Source: Edolisoma coerulescens (taxonomy: Eukaryota; Chordata; Aves; Passeriformes; Campephagidae). From it: a DNA stretch of 64,000 nucleotides. Of the stretch, positions 62,801 through 64,000 are shown piece after piece. The stretch spans positions 1,063,186 through 1,127,185 of the forward strand of contig VWZW01000509.1 of assembly GCA_013397115.1 (NCBI GenBank), in the 5' to 3' direction. Every line of letters begins with the position of its first letter. Within the stretch, counting starts at the first letter, position 1. The notes under the pieces were generated by a model that was not told the DNA's origin, did not search any database, and saw only the letters and a program-made list of their open reading frames with translations. Made by a program: the position numbers and the translations under genes.

Positions 62801-64000
62801 TTCTGGCTCCAAACCATTATATTCTTTCTGCATTTTGATTTTTCAGTCTGCAATGCCAGAAGCAGCTGGCTCAGATTAGTTTGAATTATCCCAAGAATTA
62901 TTATCCAAAGAATTAAAATCCCAAAATGTGCCCCAAAAAGTCAAGGTACAACATTTTTCTTTCACCAGCTTTTGACCAATCCCCATGCCAGATGTTCTAC
63001 AACTGATGCCAGCTTGTATCTTAAATTCTCAATTGAGACACAAGGGCTAACAGCATTTTGTTTGCTCACAGAAATTCTCAGCTGTTCTCAGATGATGTAA
63101 ATGGATGCAGTTCCTAAAAAGCTCTGTGCCCTGCATAAAGTGGTTGATGAGCCACCACTTACAAGACTCTCTGACTCCTTCTGAGGCTGCATGATTACTG
63201 AAAAATGTAAATTTTATTTGAGATGTGCATGCTGGTCCTTTGGTAATGCATGGAGAAGAAACCTGGATGCCTCTTACTGTCTACTTGCTTCCAATGTCAT
63301 CAGCTGTTTCATGGTAACAAATATATTTAATAAAATGTATTCATATTAAAGGCAACTACTCTTTCAGGAAGGTGCTGTGCTGCCTTTAAAATGCTGACCT
63401 TTTAAAGTTTACTAAGGAAGTAAGTCTTTCCTTCAGAATACAACCAACATTAATACTAATGCAGCCATTTTTCTGCTCAGGGGCATTTTTGGAGTGCTGT
63501 ACAGAGCATGCTGTACTTTCTTAGAGCTGCCGATAATTATTCAGAAATGTTCTTCTACCACACCAAATTCAGTGCAGCTGCTGAGGTCTGAGGTTTTGGT
63601 GGAAATCCGTGGTGATTTTTTGCTGTGTTTATTGATTTCTGACCCACTTATATTCAAAGTTACCTCATAAAAAATGAGGGAGAGTGGTCTCTGATTCCTC
63701 TGAACCTCTACCCTAGGAAAAGCAAAGTTTCTTAGAACTTCCTCCTTGACAGACGGCAGGAGGAATTCTCCCTGAATCTATGAAAAGACCCGAGGATGTC
63801 CCAGCTGGATGCCCAGCCCAGCCTCTGGAGGAGCCAAGGAAGGCTCTCCTCTCAAAGAACTCCACCTTGGCTTACAGTGAGCTCAGCACAAGCTGAGCAA
63901 GTCTTCAGGAGCTTAAGCACCATGGGAAGTCAGGCAATGTTCAGATGAGATCTTAGGGAATGGCATCAATGTTTTAACTTCTGAGAGTGCTCAGAGGACA
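59873..64000. other. Noncoding stretch to window end
   Basis: No exon, RNA gene or mobile element is recognised. It contains the AT-rich hairpin at 60765-60810. Frames at 61443-61982 overlap on both strands and have no domain. The last kilobase is unique-looking. Confidence 0.5.
60765..60810. repeat. AT-rich hairpin
   Basis: Inner arms TATATATGTAT (60772-60782) and ATACATATATA (60785-60795) are perfect complements around GG. Outer arms ATACCTAT (60765-60772) and ATAGGTAT (60803-60810) also pair. Together they form a 46-base interrupted hairpin. A decayed TA/CA microsatellite is the simplest origin. Confidence 0.8.

Overview
The window looks like noncoding DNA from a bird nuclear genome, most likely a passerine. 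The main evidence is the repeat content: several CR1 LINE 3' ends with the GGTTGGA...GATGATCT...TTCTATG-type tail common in birds, solo LTRs of avian endogenous retrovirus (ERV) types, very old amniote CR1 remnants and a MIR-type SINE remnant. There is no Alu, B1/B2, L1 or other mammalian repeat. The bird assignment rests on remembered repeat families, not on a database search. Three single N bases (3816, 4916, 49318) mark assembly ambiguities.

I found no protein-coding exon, tRNA, rRNA or CRISPR array that I can defend. The longest open frames (about 185 codons at 2617-3174 on +, 167 at 1388-1891 on -, and about 150 at a few other places) are about what chance gives in 64 kb read in six frames. 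None shows a recognisable domain, and some are antisense to repeats. The window is therefore intergenic or a very large intron.

Layout: 1-12083 is repeat-poor apart from a possible CR1 tail, a T18 run and two low-complexity tracts. 12084-12507 and 28931-29344 are two solo LTRs of one family, both on the minus strand, each with its own 4-bp target duplication. 14933-15595 is a CpG-rich plus-strand solo LTR bounded by GGGT on both sides. About 17905-18463 is a 5'-truncated LTR fragment. 22779-23332 is an ERVL-like solo LTR with a duplicated U3 segment. CR1 pieces lie at 13374-13690, 34249-34290 (-), 46572-46817 plus 47406-47502 (one copy split by about 590 bp of unexplained DNA) and 55255-55612. 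Older CR1-group remnants lie at 25005-25235 (+), 30590-31050 (-), 55640-55910 (+) and 59712-59872 (-). A (GAAA)20 microsatellite sits at 31161-31240 inside a longer purine tract.

The remaining sequence is unique-looking. Several AT-rich stretches (near 7.4, 9.9, 11.6, 24.1, 36.1 and 57.5 kb) contain clustered homeodomain, POU or SOX-like words or palindromes and are candidate conserved noncoding or enhancer elements. That is inference and needs cross-species alignment. No gene-cluster-like novel system is visible. The most useful observations are the well-bounded retroviral LTRs, the split CR1, the shared ancient reverse-transcriptase remnants and the palindrome/CpG patch at 36.1-36.25 kb.
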